From Clostridia bacterium (GTDB taxonomy: Bacteria > Bacillota > Clostridia > Christensenellales > Borkfalkiaceae): 44,638 nt of DNA. Each line of letters begins with the position of its first letter. Positions within the stretch are counted from its first letter, which is position 1. A model generated the notes under the pieces. It was given only the letters and a program-made list of their open reading frames with translations, was not told the origin of the DNA and made no database searches. Of this stretch, positions 1 to 7,246 are shown one piece after another. A program made the translations under genes and the position numbers. The stretch is from contig JAGAKN010000005.1 of NCBI GenBank assembly GCA_017625565.1, forward strand, positions 1-44,638, in the 5' to 3' direction.

Positions 1-981
1 GCTTGGTGTAATATTTCGTTTGGGAATTATAGTTCAAATCCCTTATATTACGCAAAGAATTTGTATTTGAATAACGAGCTTGTCACGGAACTAACTATTC
101 CCGACGGTGTAACTTCTATTAGTTCTTATGCGTTCGAGTATTGCAGTAGTTTGACGAGTGTAACCATAGGTAACGGCGTAATTTCTATCTGTGAGGATGC
201 GTTCTACTATTGCGATAGCTTGACGAGCGTAACCATTCCCGACAGCGTAACTTCTATCGGTGAGGATGCTTTTTATCATTGCTATAGATTGAAGAGCATA
301 TCAATAGGAAATAGTGTAACTTCTATCGGTAAGGGTGCGTTCTACTATTGCCAAAACTTGACAAGCATCACAATCCCCGACAGCGTAACTTCTATCGGTG
401 ATCATGCGTTCGGATTTTGCGGAAGCTTGACGAGCGTAACCATTCCCAACAGTGTAACTTCCATCGGTGAGGATGCGTTCGAGTATTGCGGTAGTTTGAC
501 GAGTGTATATATTAGTGATATAGCGGCTTGGTGTAATATTTCGGGATTATATAATCTTATGTCTTATGGTTCAATCAACAAGAATTTGTATTTGAATAAC
601 GGGCTTGTCACAGAATTGATTATTCCCGACAGCGTAACTTCTATCGGTAAGGGTGCGTTCTATAATTGCGATAGTTTGACGAGTATAACAATTCCCAACA
701 GCGTAACTTCAATAGGTGCTGCTGCGTTCGCGGATTGCGATAGTTTGAGGACTATAACAATTCCCAACAGCGTAACTTCTATCGGTAATTCTGCGTTCCA
801 TAATTGCGATAGAATGCCGAGAGTGTATTATAAAGGGACTGTAAGCGATTGGTCGAGTATTTTGATTGATTCTTTTAACAAGCCTTTAACCAACGCCACG
901 CGATACTATTACAGCGAAACAAAACCGACCACAACGGGTAACTACTGGCATTACGTAGACGGCGTGCCTACAAAATGGTAA
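1..981 (+). CDS. BspA-like leucine-rich repeat protein (5' partial)
   Basis: The frame is open from base 1, and the first codons (AWCNIS, then KNLYLNN) match an internal stretch near bases 530-600, so the true start lies outside the window. The protein holds nine repeats of about 23 residues with the core LTSVTIPxSVTSIGxxAFxxC, as a block of six, a short break containing AAWCNIS, then a block of three. This is the LRR_5/BspA type, usually found on secreted or surface-bound adhesins. The end (YYYSETxP, NYWHYVDG) resembles the usual C-terminal cap of such Clostridia proteins. The signal peptide cannot be seen because the N-terminus is missing. The DNA repeats (period 69 bases) are nearly identical, so repeat number may vary by recombination. 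A terminator follows directly. Confidence 0.9.
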   Translation, partial: AWCNISFGNYSSNPLYYAKNLYLNNELVTELTIPDGVTSISSYAFEYCSSLTSVTIGNGVISICEDAFYYCDSLTSVTIPDSVTSIGEDAFYHCYRLKSISIGNSVTSIGKGAFYYCQNLTSITIPDSVTSIGDHAFGFCGSLTSVTIPNSVTSIGEDAFEYCGSLTSVYISDIAAWCNISGLYNLMSYGSINKNLYLNNGLVTELIIPDSVTSIGKGAFYNCDSLTSITIPNSVTSIGAAAFADCDSLRTITIPNSVTSIGNSAFHNCDRMPRVYYKGTVSDWSSILIDSFNKPLTNATRYYYSETKPTTTGNYWHYVDGVPTKW

Positions 982-987
982 CCCCCC

Positions 988-1028
988 GTAGATAGGGTTA
1001 AACCTAACCCTATCTACTAACATTTTTT
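988..1028 (+). terminator. Rho-independent terminator after the LRR gene
   Basis: Perfect 13-bp stem (GTAGATAGGGTTA at 988-1000 with its complement at 1005-1017), loop AACC, then a T-run ending at 1028. It begins 7 bases after the LRR stop codon. Confidence 0.9.
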
Positions 1029-1041
1029 TGCAAAATAAACT

Positions 1042-1413
1042 ATGGATAAAATAAATGAGAAGAAGGTAAGTCAATTTTTAAATTACGCATATCATTACAA
1101 GTTTAATAATCCTTCAAGTGATTGGGGTAATTTTTTTAACTCACAATACAAAAACAATACAAGTTTAACTAATTTGGAATATTTTGCTGAGCAACAATTT
1201 TCTTCTTCTGCTCTAAAATTCCTTATTCCTAAAATAGCCAGATTATTTGATTATTATGATATTGACGGAATGATAGTATTTCTTGAGTGTAGTGACTTTG
1301 ATTTAAGTGAAATACAAGATGAAATAAAATATAGAGTAAAGCAATCTAAGAAGGATAAAAATTTACACACAATCGAACAGTTAATAAAATTGTTGATTGA
1401 ATTAGAAGAGTAA
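1042..1413 (+). CDS. Hypothetical protein (123 aa)
   Basis: I do not recognise this family. It is a soluble, AT-rich-coded protein with no signal peptide or membrane segment, aromatic-rich in the first half (FLNYAYHYKF, WGNFF) and ending in a charged helix (KDKNLHTIEQLIKLLIELEE). The only start is the ATG at 1042, which has no clear Shine-Dalgarno and sits just after the terminator of the surface LRR gene. A further small gene with a good ribosome binding site follows 21 bases later, so the two may be one unit. An immunity-type or accessory role is conceivable from position only; nothing in the sequence proves it. Confidence 0.6.
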   Translation: MDKINEKKVSQFLNYAYHYKFNNPSSDWGNFFNSQYKNNTSLTNLEYFAEQQFSSSALKFLIPKIARLFDYYDIDGMIVFLECSDFDLSEIQDEIKYRVKQSKKDKNLHTIEQLIKLLIELEE

Positions 1414-1434
1414 AAATACCTAAGGAGTGCTATA

Positions 1435-1626
1435 ATGATTCTCGATGAAGCAATTGAAAATATCCAAAGTAATCTTAAAATTATCGTTAATGATAAAAAC
1501 GGCAAGTTATTTGAATGCACAATAGGCGAATTGTCTACGCAATATGCTACCATTGGACAAAGAGAAGTTAAAGAACAACCTTATTACGATACAAAGATTG
1601 GCGCATATCGAGTAGAAATAATTTAA
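1435..1626 (+). CDS. Hypothetical small protein (63 aa)
   Basis: Short acidic protein of unknown family, with a likely N-terminal helix (LDEAIENIQSN) followed by a beta-rich part (LKIIVNDKNGKLFECTIGEL). AAGGAG at 1422-1427 is spaced correctly for the ATG at 1435, which supports real translation. It follows the 123-aa gene by 21 bases and precedes the repeat-rich region at 1649-1828. No function is assigned. Confidence 0.6.
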   Translation: MILDEAIENIQSNLKIIVNDKNGKLFECTIGELSTQYATIGQREVKEQPYYDTKIGAYRVEII

Positions 1627-1648
1627 CCTGCATTCATTATTGAAAAAT

Positions 1649-1828
1649 CCCATTTAACAACCATATATTATATAATCGGTAAAAGGAATTACATACAAGG
1701 CAAAGTACACGCTGTATGTAATACCCCATTTAATACCATTTAACACCTATTTAATAGTTATATGGCGCAATGTAATTATTAAATGGGTGATACCATTTAA
1801 CAACTAAATATAAGCAACTATTAAATAG
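1649..1828. repeat. Iteron-like cluster of CCATTTAAYA repeats with an inverted repeat
   Basis: About 180 non-coding bases carry copies of CCATTTAAYA/CTATTTAATAG in both directions: plus orientation near 1649-1660, 1725-1735, 1735-1747, 1746-1757 and 1791-1804, and inverted near 1777-1787 and 1818-1828. A separate perfect 10-bp inverted repeat (ATTACATACA at 1688-1697, complement at 1713-1722) lies between the first two copies. Such arrays are known as replication-initiator or repressor binding regions. Here the role (element origin, recombinase accessory site or operator) is inferred only. Confidence 0.55.
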
Positions 1829-1857
1829 GGCTAACGTGCTATTACGTTAGCCCTTTT
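1828..1857 (+). terminator. Hairpin terminator
   Basis: Perfect 9-bp stem GGGCTAACG (1828-1836) with CGTTAGCCC (1845-1853), 8-base loop, then TTTT. It ends the repeat region, just before the ribosome binding site of the next gene. Confidence 0.8.
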
Positions 1858-1881
1858 ACTATGACCCAAAGGAGAAAGCGT

Positions 1882-2205
1882 ATGAAGAAATTTCAAACAA
1901 TGGGCGAACTCGTCGCATACTTGCTACGTGCAAACGCCCCAAACGAACTAAAAGCGGAAGCAGAAAACCAAATGCAAGCCGTGGAAGAAGTAAACCAAGG
2001 CGGAGCAACGGCGTATCTCGTAATAGCCGAAAGCAAAGCCGAAGCAAAGCAAGTAGAAAAGGAATATGCGTTATCGAACTGCGTGCCCGAATACAGCAGA
2101 ATTATTAACACTCTTGACGGCGCGTATTGGAAGCAAAGCGTATTCGTTTTCTCGGATGACGGTGGCGGTATCATATACTTTGAGCGCGTGCCGTTATTGC
2201 TCTAA
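1882..2205 (+). CDS. Hypothetical element protein (107 aa)
   Basis: I do not recognise the family. The start at 1882 (MKKFQTMGELVAYLL) is chosen over the in-frame ATG at 1861 because AAAGGAG at 1868-1874 is spaced for it. The first half is a lysine/glutamate/alanine-rich helix (KAEAENQMQAVEEV), the second half is beta-rich (AYLVIAESKAEAKQVEKEYA, then SVFVFSDDGGGIIYFERV). No membrane segment. It is the first gene after the repeat region and terminator, so it may be an early gene of the element. Confidence 0.7.
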   Translation: MKKFQTMGELVAYLLRANAPNELKAEAENQMQAVEEVNQGGATAYLVIAESKAEAKQVEKEYALSNCVPEYSRIINTLDGAYWKQSVFVFSDDGGGIIYFERVPLLL

Positions 2206-2327
2206 AACCGCCCGAATTTCGCACGGGTTATCGACCTGATGTTCGCCCTATCCCGACGGGTAAACGCCAAAAATCGGGCATATTCTCGCCCAACGTTGGG
2301 CAATTCACAGCCACAAGGAGAAAGGAA
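2206..2327. other. Intergenic spacer with a short palindrome
   Basis: The 122-base gap holds GC-rich inverted repeats. The clearest is a perfect 14-base palindrome GCCCAACGTTGGGC at 2288-2301, 26 bases before the next start codon, which could be an operator. No promoter stands out. Confidence 0.35.
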
Positions 2328-2642
2328 ATGTTTGACAAAGAAACTCGCTACGTGACAGGTGGAATCGACGAGCGCGTACCGCAAGAATTACAATGCCTAA
2401 TATGGGCTTCCATAGAAGCAAGAATATTCTTCGCGGACGGTAAAATCGACTACCTTCAAGTGTTTACGTTCAAGAAAATCGACGGGGAAATCCTTGCTCT
2501 ACACCACGAGCAGGAACAACCGCCGTTGCTAAACGTACACTACACCAACTACCGCCCCGAATACGAAGAAATCCTACACGAAAAAATCTACGTAATCGAC
2601 GACGGCGACCACAGCACCATGCTGTTTGCCTACGAATACTAA
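2328..2642 (+). CDS. DUF960 domain protein
   Basis: The whole 104-residue protein fits DUF960, a short family of unknown function common on Gram-positive phages, plasmids and integrative elements. Recognisable stretches are the opening FDKETRYVTGGIDERVP, the LQVFTFKK strand, a central IDGEILALHHEQEQP segment, and the diagnostic ending VIDDGDHSTMLFAYEY. The ribosome binding site AAGGAGAAAGG lies just upstream of the ATG. It precedes the HU-like gene by 18 bases, so both are probably co-transcribed. Confidence 0.85.
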   Translation: MFDKETRYVTGGIDERVPQELQCLIWASIEARIFFADGKIDYLQVFTFKKIDGEILALHHEQEQPPLLNVHYTNYRPEYEEILHEKIYVIDDGDHSTMLFAYEY

Positions 2643-2660
2643 ACAGGAGGAACAAAGAAA

Positions 2661-3080
2661 ATGGCAAGCAAGAAACAAGGAACAAAGAAAGACGAAGGCA
2701 AGAGCCTGAAAAGCAAAAATACGGTGAAAACCATAGACCAAATGACGGTTGCCCGTCAAATCGCGGAGAAGTTCGGGTTTAAGCTCTCGGATATACTCGC
2801 GGTTATCGAAGAAGAACAAAAGCTGACGATGGAATACGCCAAGATGGGCTATAAGGTGATTAAGAAGAACTACCTTACCATAGAAGGGCGAAAAATGGAA
2901 GGCAAGAAGGCTTGGAAATCCCCCTTGACGGGTAAGATTTACGATATCCCTGCCAAAACTCGTATTCTCGTAAGGGTGGGCGACGGATTCAAACGCTATA
3001 TCGAGAACAAGAAAATGCCCGATAAGCTCTGCCGATTCGTGGATAGCGGCGCAAGCACCCCTGCGGTGGCGAACGGATGA
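2661..3080 (+). CDS. HU-like DNA-binding protein
   Basis: After a lysine-rich tail of about 25 residues the chain follows the HU/IHF layout: helices around VARQIAEKFGFKLSDILAVI and EEQKLTMEYAKMGYKV, a strand region KNYLTIEGRKM, the arm-like SPLTGKIYDIPAKTRI (compare NPQTGEEIKIPAS in HU), and a final helix GFKRYIENKKMP. It should bind and bend DNA, perhaps in replication or recombination of the element. The family call rests on pattern only and the divergence is large. AGGAGG at 2645-2650 supports the start. Its stop overlaps the start of the FtsK-gamma gene (ATGA), so the two proteins are probably made together. Confidence 0.65.
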   Translation: MASKKQGTKKDEGKSLKSKNTVKTIDQMTVARQIAEKFGFKLSDILAVIEEEQKLTMEYAKMGYKVIKKNYLTIEGRKMEGKKAWKSPLTGKIYDIPAKTRILVRVGDGFKRYIENKKMPDKLCRFVDSGASTPAVANG

Positions 3081-3259
3081 CGAACTACGAAAAGGCAATA
3101 CGGATAGCAAAGGAAGACGGGAAGGTGTGTATATCCCACCTGCAACGTCGCCTTTGCATATCCTATATCGAGGCAGGACAAATCATAGACCGAATGAAAG
3201 CAGACGGGTATATTTCGGATAAGCGCAAAGACGGAATATATTACGTGTTTAATGATTAG
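3077..3259 (+). CDS. Stand-alone FtsK gamma-domain (winged-helix) protein
   Basis: The complete 60-aa protein matches only the C-terminal gamma domain of FtsK/SpoIIIE DNA translocases: YEKAIRIAKEDGKVCISHLQRRL, then ISYIEAGQIIDRMKADGYIS. In FtsK this winged helix reads the polarised KOPS/SRS octamers and activates XerD at dif. No motor or membrane part is present here. The gene overlaps the HU-like gene by 4 bases. A likely role is site-specific DNA binding for the element, as a regulator, a replication or segregation adaptor, or something that interacts with the host terminus system; that role is inferred. Confidence 0.8.
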   Translation: MTNYEKAIRIAKEDGKVCISHLQRRLCISYIEAGQIIDRMKADGYISDKRKDGIYYVFND

Positions 3260-3654
3260 ACGTACAGTTTATATATTAAATGGTGTAATTTTCCCTCTAT
3301 TCATAAAACGGAAATCGACAACGGAAATGCGAAAGATAGCCGCATTGCCTTATCCTGTTCCCGTGCGTATAATAAAACGTACGGTAAAGGACGGTTTCGC
3401 GAAGCCAGCCGCAAGGTTGGGGTACACCGTAGAAAGAGAATAATACGATAATAAACGTATTATTTTCTTCAGGAGAAAAAGCGACAAGTTTTAGATATGC
3501 GTTCTTATAATAAAAAGAAAAGCCGTGCGAAATCTGCGTATAATAAAACGGGAACGTGCGGAAACGGTTAATCTTTCAACCGTCGCTATCCATTACAACT
3601 CGTATCGTCGAGGAACGTTTGACGAAGAAAAGGAAATTGCATACATTATTACAT
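3260..3654. other. 395-bp region without a clear gene, with direct repeats and a palindrome
   Basis: No convincing gene is seen. Direct repeats of TGCGTATAATAAAACG occur at 3364-3379 and 3535-3550, with a related stretch (GCGTTCTTATAATAAAAAG) near 3499-3517. A perfect 9-bp inverted repeat AATAATACG lies at 3439-3464. Several short open stretches in different frames look partly coding: frame 2 encodes AYNKT at both repeats, and another frame runs into the ATG at 3669. The region may be a decayed gene or a cis-acting site such as an origin or operator upstream of the DUF927 ATPase. Confidence 0.5.
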
Positions 3655-5457
3655 ATGGAGGTGAACAGATGTTCCTCAGAAATTTACAAAATCGGATGCT
3701 TTGATTATCAGAAAGCAAAAAATAGTGTTCGACAGAACGTAGCTCCTATCTTTGACATTGTGGCAATTATTCGTAGCGTAGAAGACCCTTATGGATTAGA
3801 CTCGTGGCTTATTGAAGTAAATAACCGCAACAAACGCACGTATAAATTCGAAGTTTCTTCGGATTGCGTGTACCAACCAAACTTGCTGGCGATATTAAGC
3901 AAAAACGGTCTTAATATACACCCTTGTTATGCCGAGGCAGTTGCAGACCATTTGCTCTATCAACATAGACAGTGTGAAGATACCGATAGTATCGTATATC
4001 GTAATAAAGTGTTGGGTTGGTATCCGTTTGAAGGTCAAACTTACTACTTCTACGATAAAACTTCCTTTGGTGGCAATACTGCTATTACCACTCGCAAGGA
4101 ATTTGAGTTCCAACGCGGCGACGAAGCAATGTATCTTCAATTCTTGAAAGATACAGTCTTCCCTTCAACTGAATTAAGCCTTGCGCTTGCAATCGGGTAC
4201 TCTGCGGTTGTAGTGTCAAGGTTGAACGGAGAAGAAGCCGATTTGGGTACAATACTCGTAAATCTTTGCGGTACGTCAAGTACGGGTAAGTCTACGGCTG
4301 AAATGCTAATGTGCAGTCCTTTTATGAATCCTGAAATTAGTAACAAAAACAATGGTTTATGCTTTACAGCAAATAATACTTTAAACGCGATATTTGGGCG
4401 TATTGATGGTGTACACGGCGTTCCGTTTGTAATAGATGATATTACAACGAACCCACACCTTAAAAACCAACTTATGCAGTTTATCTATTCACTCGCAGAC
4501 GGCACGCACAAAGGTCGTTTGAATGGGGATGGCGAACTTTGCGGCGGTGGTTTGGGTTGGAGCGGCGTAGCGATTACGTCAAGTGAAACTCCTATCTTGG
4601 ACTACGGCGAACAGTATCAAGGTACAAAAGCGCGTGTATTGCATACGCAAGGGATTCAATGGACGAAATCGGCAAAAGAATCGGAACTTGTAAAGTCGGT
4701 CGTTCGCAAGAATTATGGCTTTACGGGTAAAGAGTTTGCCGATTTTGTAGCAACAATTCCGATGGAAAAACTATGTACAGGCTTCAAAAACTCCGTAGAA
4801 CGTGTAAAAGGGTTTATGGATAAGACCGATAATCTTACCGACCGTTTGGCGAATAAGTTTGCGGCTATCCACCTAACGATAGAACTTCTTAACGCGAAGT
4901 TTGCGTTCGGGCTATCATCGGATGAGTTGATAAAACGCATTATCCAATGCGAACAAGACTCTATCGAAGAACGCGATAACGCATTAAAGGCTTATCGTTG
5001 CGTAGTGGACTTTATCTTCCGTCACGAAGCACGCTTCTTGGAAGATAGACAAACGAAAGAAAATACGCTGATAAGTCATTATGATAAGGAGTATCGTCCA
5101 AATAACGCATACGGAAAAATTATCAAGTACAGTACGCATTGGGAAGTGCATATACTCGAAGAAATCACAAAAGAAATCCTCGAAAAGAATGGGCTTGGCG
5201 GCGAACTCCGCGGAATCCGTCAAAAATGGATTGAACGCGGTCTTGCCAAAGGTGATGGCGACCACAACACCCGAAAATACAGTATTGAAGGTCAAGTGGT
5301 AAGGTGCGATTGCCTTATCCTTAAAGGCGGTATCATTGAACCCCAAGGGGAGGAGCCACCCAAAGCAGAAAAAGTAGCACAACCCGAAATCCCCGTAAGC
5401 ACATACGAGGTGGATGACAGCACGGCTTTCGACGATTTGTTCGGAGGTGAAGAATGA
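3655..5457 (+). CDS. DUF927 helicase/primase-associated ATPase
   Basis: A 600-aa protein of the DUF927 family, P-loop ATPases on phages and integrative elements that are thought to act in replication. Visible are the Walker A motif GTSSTGKST (about residues 205-215), the hydrophobic-acidic strand VPFVIDDITTNP as Walker B, a sensor-like ITSSET, and a C-terminal part with LRGIRQKWIERG. The start is uncertain. ATG 3655 lacks a spaced ribosome binding site, an in-frame GTG lies upstream at 3556, and a strong GGAGGTG at 3657-3663 points to ATG 3669 in another frame. The acidic tail ends in ATGA, overlapping the next small gene. Confidence 0.8.
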   Translation: MEVNRCSSEIYKIGCFDYQKAKNSVRQNVAPIFDIVAIIRSVEDPYGLDSWLIEVNNRNKRTYKFEVSSDCVYQPNLLAILSKNGLNIHPCYAEAVADHLLYQHRQCEDTDSIVYRNKVLGWYPFEGQTYYFYDKTSFGGNTAITTRKEFEFQRGDEAMYLQFLKDTVFPSTELSLALAIGYSAVVVSRLNGEEADLGTILVNLCGTSSTGKSTAEMLMCSPFMNPEISNKNNGLCFTANNTLNAIFGRIDGVHGVPFVIDDITTNPHLKNQLMQFIYSLADGTHKGRLNGDGELCGGGLGWSGVAITSSETPILDYGEQYQGTKARVLHTQGIQWTKSAKESELVKSVVRKNYGFTGKEFADFVATIPMEKLCTGFKNSVERVKGFMDKTDNLTDRLANKFAAIHLTIELLNAKFAFGLSSDELIKRIIQCEQDSIEERDNALKAYRCVVDFIFRHEARFLEDRQTKENTLISHYDKEYRPNNAYGKIIKYSTHWEVHILEEITKEILEKNGLGGELRGIRQKWIERGLAKGDGDHNTRKYSIEGQVVRCDCLILKGGIIEPQGEEPPKAEKVAQPEIPVSTYEVDDSTAFDDLFGGEE

Positions 5458-5624
5458 GAAGTATTCATATAAAGCGTAGTGAACTCTACGCAAGCAAGGG
5501 ACAGGTAAAACTGTCCCCTGCGACGAAAGAAAATCATACACCCACCAACGACGAATTAAACGAAACACTCGCAGAAATCATCACAAAAAAATACATAGGA
5601 GATAATGACAATGAGAACACTTAA
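5454..5624 (+). CDS. Small hypothetical protein (56 aa)
   Basis: Reads MRSIHIKRSELYASKG and ends KKYIGDNDNENT. GGAGGTG at 5442-5448 is ideally placed, and the start overlaps the DUF927 stop codon (ATGA), which indicates translational coupling. The chain is hydrophilic, with a basic start and a threonine/asparagine-rich end. No known family is recognised. It overlaps the beginning of the serine recombinase leader at 5611, so the three reading frames are tightly chained. Confidence 0.6.
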   Translation: MRSIHIKRSELYASKGQVKLSPATKENHTPTNDELNETLAEIITKKYIGDNDNENT

Positions 5625-7175
5625 CGCAGAAGAAATCCAAGCCCTGAACAGGCAACTGAAACAAGCAACCGAAACCAAGCGGAATTAAAAAACTCCGCGC
5701 TGCTATTTATGCTCGTAAGAGTACCAAGGACGAGAAGGCGACTTCCCTTCCAACACAAATAGAACGTTGTACCGAGTTTATCAAACGCTATGACTTCCTG
5801 ACACTTACTGAAATCTTCCAAGAAGACAACAAAAGTGGTATGTTTATGGATAACCGCGAGCAATTTCTCGCAATGCTTGAAAAAGTAGAGAATAGAGAAA
5901 TTGACGTAATCGTAGTATTTAGGCTCGACCGTTTTACACGTGATAACGTGGACGCACAAGCAATATTGAAACTGTTGAATATTTGCGGCTGTACCTTGCT
6001 TGCAGGTGATACGGTCATAGACAATAAAACGGCTATGGGCGAGTTCAAACTCGGTATTGAACTCCAACTGAATCAATACCACGCGAGAAACACGGCAAAT
6101 CGTGTAATGCACGGTGAAATCCACAACGTTCAAAAGGGTGACTGCGCAGGTGGTCAACCGCCTTACGGGTTAAAAATAGTAAATAAGCAGTATGAAATCA
6201 ACGAAGACGAAGCCCCTGCTATAAGGTTAATCTTCTCTATGACCGCCAAGCGGACATAGCTATAAGCAGGTTATCGAAAAATTAGACCAACAAGGCTTTA
6301 AGACAAGACAAGGAAAGAAGTTTACCATTTCTACGTTGAAATCTATGCTTGAAAACGAAAAGTATTACGGCACTTACATTTACAATCGTGAAAACGGTAA
6401 ACGTAAGAAAAACCGTGTACTTCTCGAACATTTCGATGAGGTGCGCAATGAAACGGCGATACCTGCCATCATAACAAAGGCACAGTTCGACAAAGTAAGA
6501 ACAATCCTTGAAGCAAGAAAGTCTTGTAGACCACACCAAAACGCCAACCCCGAATACTTCTTGACGGGATTCGTGAAATGTAAATCTTGCGGATCGTCAA
6601 TGAGTGGTATGGCGAATAGTGGCGGTCGTGGAAACGGTCGTATTCGTTCGTATGCTTGCCCGAATCACAGTTCAAGACGTGGAAAGGTCTGCGCGACTAA
6701 AAAAATCAACGCAGAATACCTTGAAACGTACGTTAAAACCGTGTTGACGGATGAAGTGAACGCATACCTGTATGCCACAAACACCAAAACGACGGTGTTT
6801 AGTCTGCTTAAACAACGTACAATCGATGAAGCCAAAGCGGCGCAAAAGCATATCGACAGGCTTGAAGACCATATACGCGGTTTAATCAATCAACTTGCGA
6901 ATACGAAAATCAAAGCGATTGCGGAACGTTGCGAGGTACAAGCAAGCGAATCTATCGGCTATCAAGAGCAACATAAAACAAGGCTCGCGGAGTTGAACGA
7001 ATTGCTGTCCCGTATCGACGAAATCGAAGCCGAGTTTAAGGCAAAAACAGCCAAACTTACGGTGGATGATATCTTTATGTCGCACCAAATCGCGCGTGAA
7101 ATCGTCGGGATATTCATCGAAAAAATCGTCGTTGACGATAAAACGGACGATATCGAAATCGTCTTCAAAGATTAA
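5611..7175 (+). CDS. Large serine recombinase interrupted by two +1 frameshifts
   Basis: AGGAG upstream of ATG 5611 starts a 25-codon leader (MRTLNAEEIQALNRQLK) that ends at TAA 5686. The recombinase continues +1: KKLRAAIYARKST with the catalytic serine, then VVFRLDRFTRD, up to TAG 6257. It continues +1 again: GHSYKQVIEKLDQQG, the recombinase DNA-binding domain, a zinc ribbon (CKSCGSS, later YACP and KVC), and a coiled coil. Neither shift can be bypassed by an ATG, GTG or TTG start that retains the catalytic serine. Both shifts lie in CCAAGCGGA (5675-5683, 6246-6254) with the layout AAG CGG Ann TAR. These are the only CGG codons I found in the gene. It may be a pseudogene, a sequencing artefact or a programmed frameshift. 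Family assignment is secure. Confidence 0.85.
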
Positions 7176-7181
7176 ATACAA

Positions 7182-7216
7182 AGCGCATAGCTCGGAAAAG
7201 GGCTATGCGCTCTTTC
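7182..7216 (+). terminator. Hairpin between the two recombinase genes
   Basis: Perfect 10-bp stem AGCGCATAGC (7182-7191) with GCTATGCGCT (7202-7211), followed by CTTTCT. The T-run is weak, so it may attenuate rather than stop transcription into the second recombinase gene. Confidence 0.6.
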
Positions 7217-7246
7217 TATACAAAAAAACAAAGGAGAATACAAGAA

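Noticed and set aside
61..780. Regular repeats that could suggest a CRISPR array
   Set aside because: The period is 69 bases without unique spacers and all units encode LRR residues in one frame.
3252..3443. 63-aa open frame after the FtsK-gamma gene
   Set aside because: There is no ribosome binding site, it overlaps the previous gene out of frame, the composition is unlike a protein, and the 16-base repeats run through it.
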